A DNA stretch of 64,000 bases from Bursaphelenchus xylophilus. Lineage: Eukaryota; Nematoda; Chromadorea; Rhabditida; Aphelenchoididae. The DNA lies in the NCBI GenBank assembly GCA_904066235.2, contig CAJFCV020000002.1:5642001-5706000 (forward strand), written 5' to 3'. The notes beneath the pieces were generated by a model that was given only the letters and a program-made list of their open reading frames with translations, did no database searches and was not told the origin of the DNA. The position numbers were made by a program, and so were the translations under genes. Every line of letters starts with the position of its first letter. The stretch's first letter is position 1. This document shows positions 63,110 to 64,000 of the stretch, in pieces.

Positions 63110-64000
63110 ATGGTGATACGACGAAAGGCACGGACCAGGTTGCAAGCCGGAGAAAAGGAAAAGAAATTCAAGGTATGGAAACATAATTGTGTGGACCAAA
63201 GTGTTTTAGTTCTTGTCTTTTGCTGACCATATTGCTAAAATCTCGGTGGATTATGCTTCATCATCGTTGGCATTGCCAAACGGATTGAACGAACGGCACA
63301 CTTTTTTCTTTGAGACTGTGACTAAGTGGATTGACCTCGATTATGGAGATGATTTCAGTGAGTTTGCAGAATTTACGCGCATTTTTATTTTTTAGAGGAT
63401 TTCTTAGCTGAAATAAACCACGAAGAGCTTGCCACATATTCTCAGATTTTGCATCACCAAGACAGAATCGCTGATGCCATTCAGAAGCATCTTCGGATCA
63501 GGAACAGCTCAGCTTTGTGCGCAATATTAGAGTAAGAATAATATTTTTTCTATTCTGTTTTCAGGATTTCCATTGGGTTTGCAAGAGATTTGAGAGAAGA
63601 CTTTGAGAAGCATTTTTGGAATTTCTTCGACACAATTGTTTTCTTGATTGAATGTCGAATCCAGAATGTGGAAGTAATCGAGAGTTGTTTCCGTTCTCTA
63701 ACCGTCTTCTTCAAACTGCAATGGAGGAAAATAGTGCCGACGTTAAGAAGGACATTAGCAAGGTTATTTCCCTTGTTGTCTTACAAGCAAGAATTTGTCA
63801 GAAGGTTTATCGCCGAAGCCGCTTCATTTCTTCTTCGGAAGTCAGCGAATGTCCAGAAGATCGTCAAGTTCATCATCGAAAAGTCTGCTAACCAAGAAGA
63901 CGAATACATTGCCGATGGAATCGTTCAACTTCTGTTTAATTCAATAAAAGGAACGAAGGGATTTTTCCATTCTCAAGCTTCAGTTCTGTTGAATCAGTTT
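63110..64000 (+). CDS. utp-20: UTP20 (DRIM) ribosome-biogenesis protein, 5' part
   Basis: Exons 63110-63172, 63210-63357, 63396-63531 and 63565 to beyond the window, phases close. After a basic start (MVIRRKARTRLQ), the sequence follows the UTP20 N-terminus: FKFLSFADHIAKI, then FFFETVTKWIDLDYG, YSQILHHQDRIADAIQKHL, ISIGFARDLREDFEKHFWNF, RRFIAEAASFLLRKSANVQK and IVQLLFNSIKGTKGFFHSQA. UTP20 is a giant HEAT-repeat protein of the U3 small-subunit processome. About 260 residues are visible of an expected 2500 or more, so the gene runs well past the window. Confidence 0.92.

Overview
The window looks like nuclear DNA of a nematode. It is gene-dense with many very short introns (about 33-80 nt, GT-AG plus at least two GC-AG). 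Several ATGs sit directly behind trans-splice-like acceptors, close same-strand gene clusters look like operons, and several genes have C. elegans counterparts (shn-1, jmjd-2, rga-1, bre-4). No prokaryotic, organellar or viral genome features were seen. Exon models were built by hand by matching reading phase across introns; where phases close over all exons, the models are given with high confidence.

Layout. 0-6 kb: the 3' end of an unknown gene, a TTBK/CK1-type kinase (-), a p50RhoGAP-like Sec14/RhoGAP gene (+) sharing a very short divergent promoter with the kinase, and an NCS-type EF-hand gene (+). 7.9-8.5 kb: a small EGF-like membrane protein. 9.0-11.65 kb: a PAIP1-type MIF4G gene (-) whose first intron carries a hAT-like MITE with a perfect 8-bp target duplication. 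11.7-19.3 kb: a gene-poor, repeat-rich block with at least three inverted-repeat elements. 19.3-27.5 kb: a small membrane protein, a CYTH-domain protein, a membrane protein of unknown family, a Ctr-type copper transporter-like gene and a beta-1,4-galactosyltransferase-like gene. 28.4-33.1 kb: a complete SHANK scaffold gene, followed by 5 kb with no confident gene.

38.4-42 kb: a tiny hypothetical gene and a 3-beta-HSD/epimerase-like gene whose first intron contains a decayed Tc1/mariner element with about 0.5-kb terminal repeats. 42.4-50 kb: a CCCH zinc-finger gene (-) divergent from a KDM4/JMJD2 histone demethylase gene (+) that has lost one iron-binding His, then an SH2-tyrosine kinase (-). 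50.4-51.8 kb: a secreted Cys-rich protein 84 bp downstream of a SPEC3/Stum gene. 52.9-54.6 kb: three tandem four-TM modules with an identical 118-nt middle exon. 54.6-62.9 kb: a likely minus-strand operon (proline-rich nuclear protein, LUC7-like splicing factor, ERMP1-like M28 peptidase, Cys-containing membrane protein). 63.1 kb to the end: the 5' part of UTP20.

The genes are mostly conserved housekeeping, signalling and membrane genes. The unusual material is the predicted inactive KDM4 enzyme, the degenerate CYTH and Ctr signature motifs, the tandem four-TM cluster with its overlapping or fused second and third units, and several distinct non-autonomous transposon families, three of which sit inside introns.
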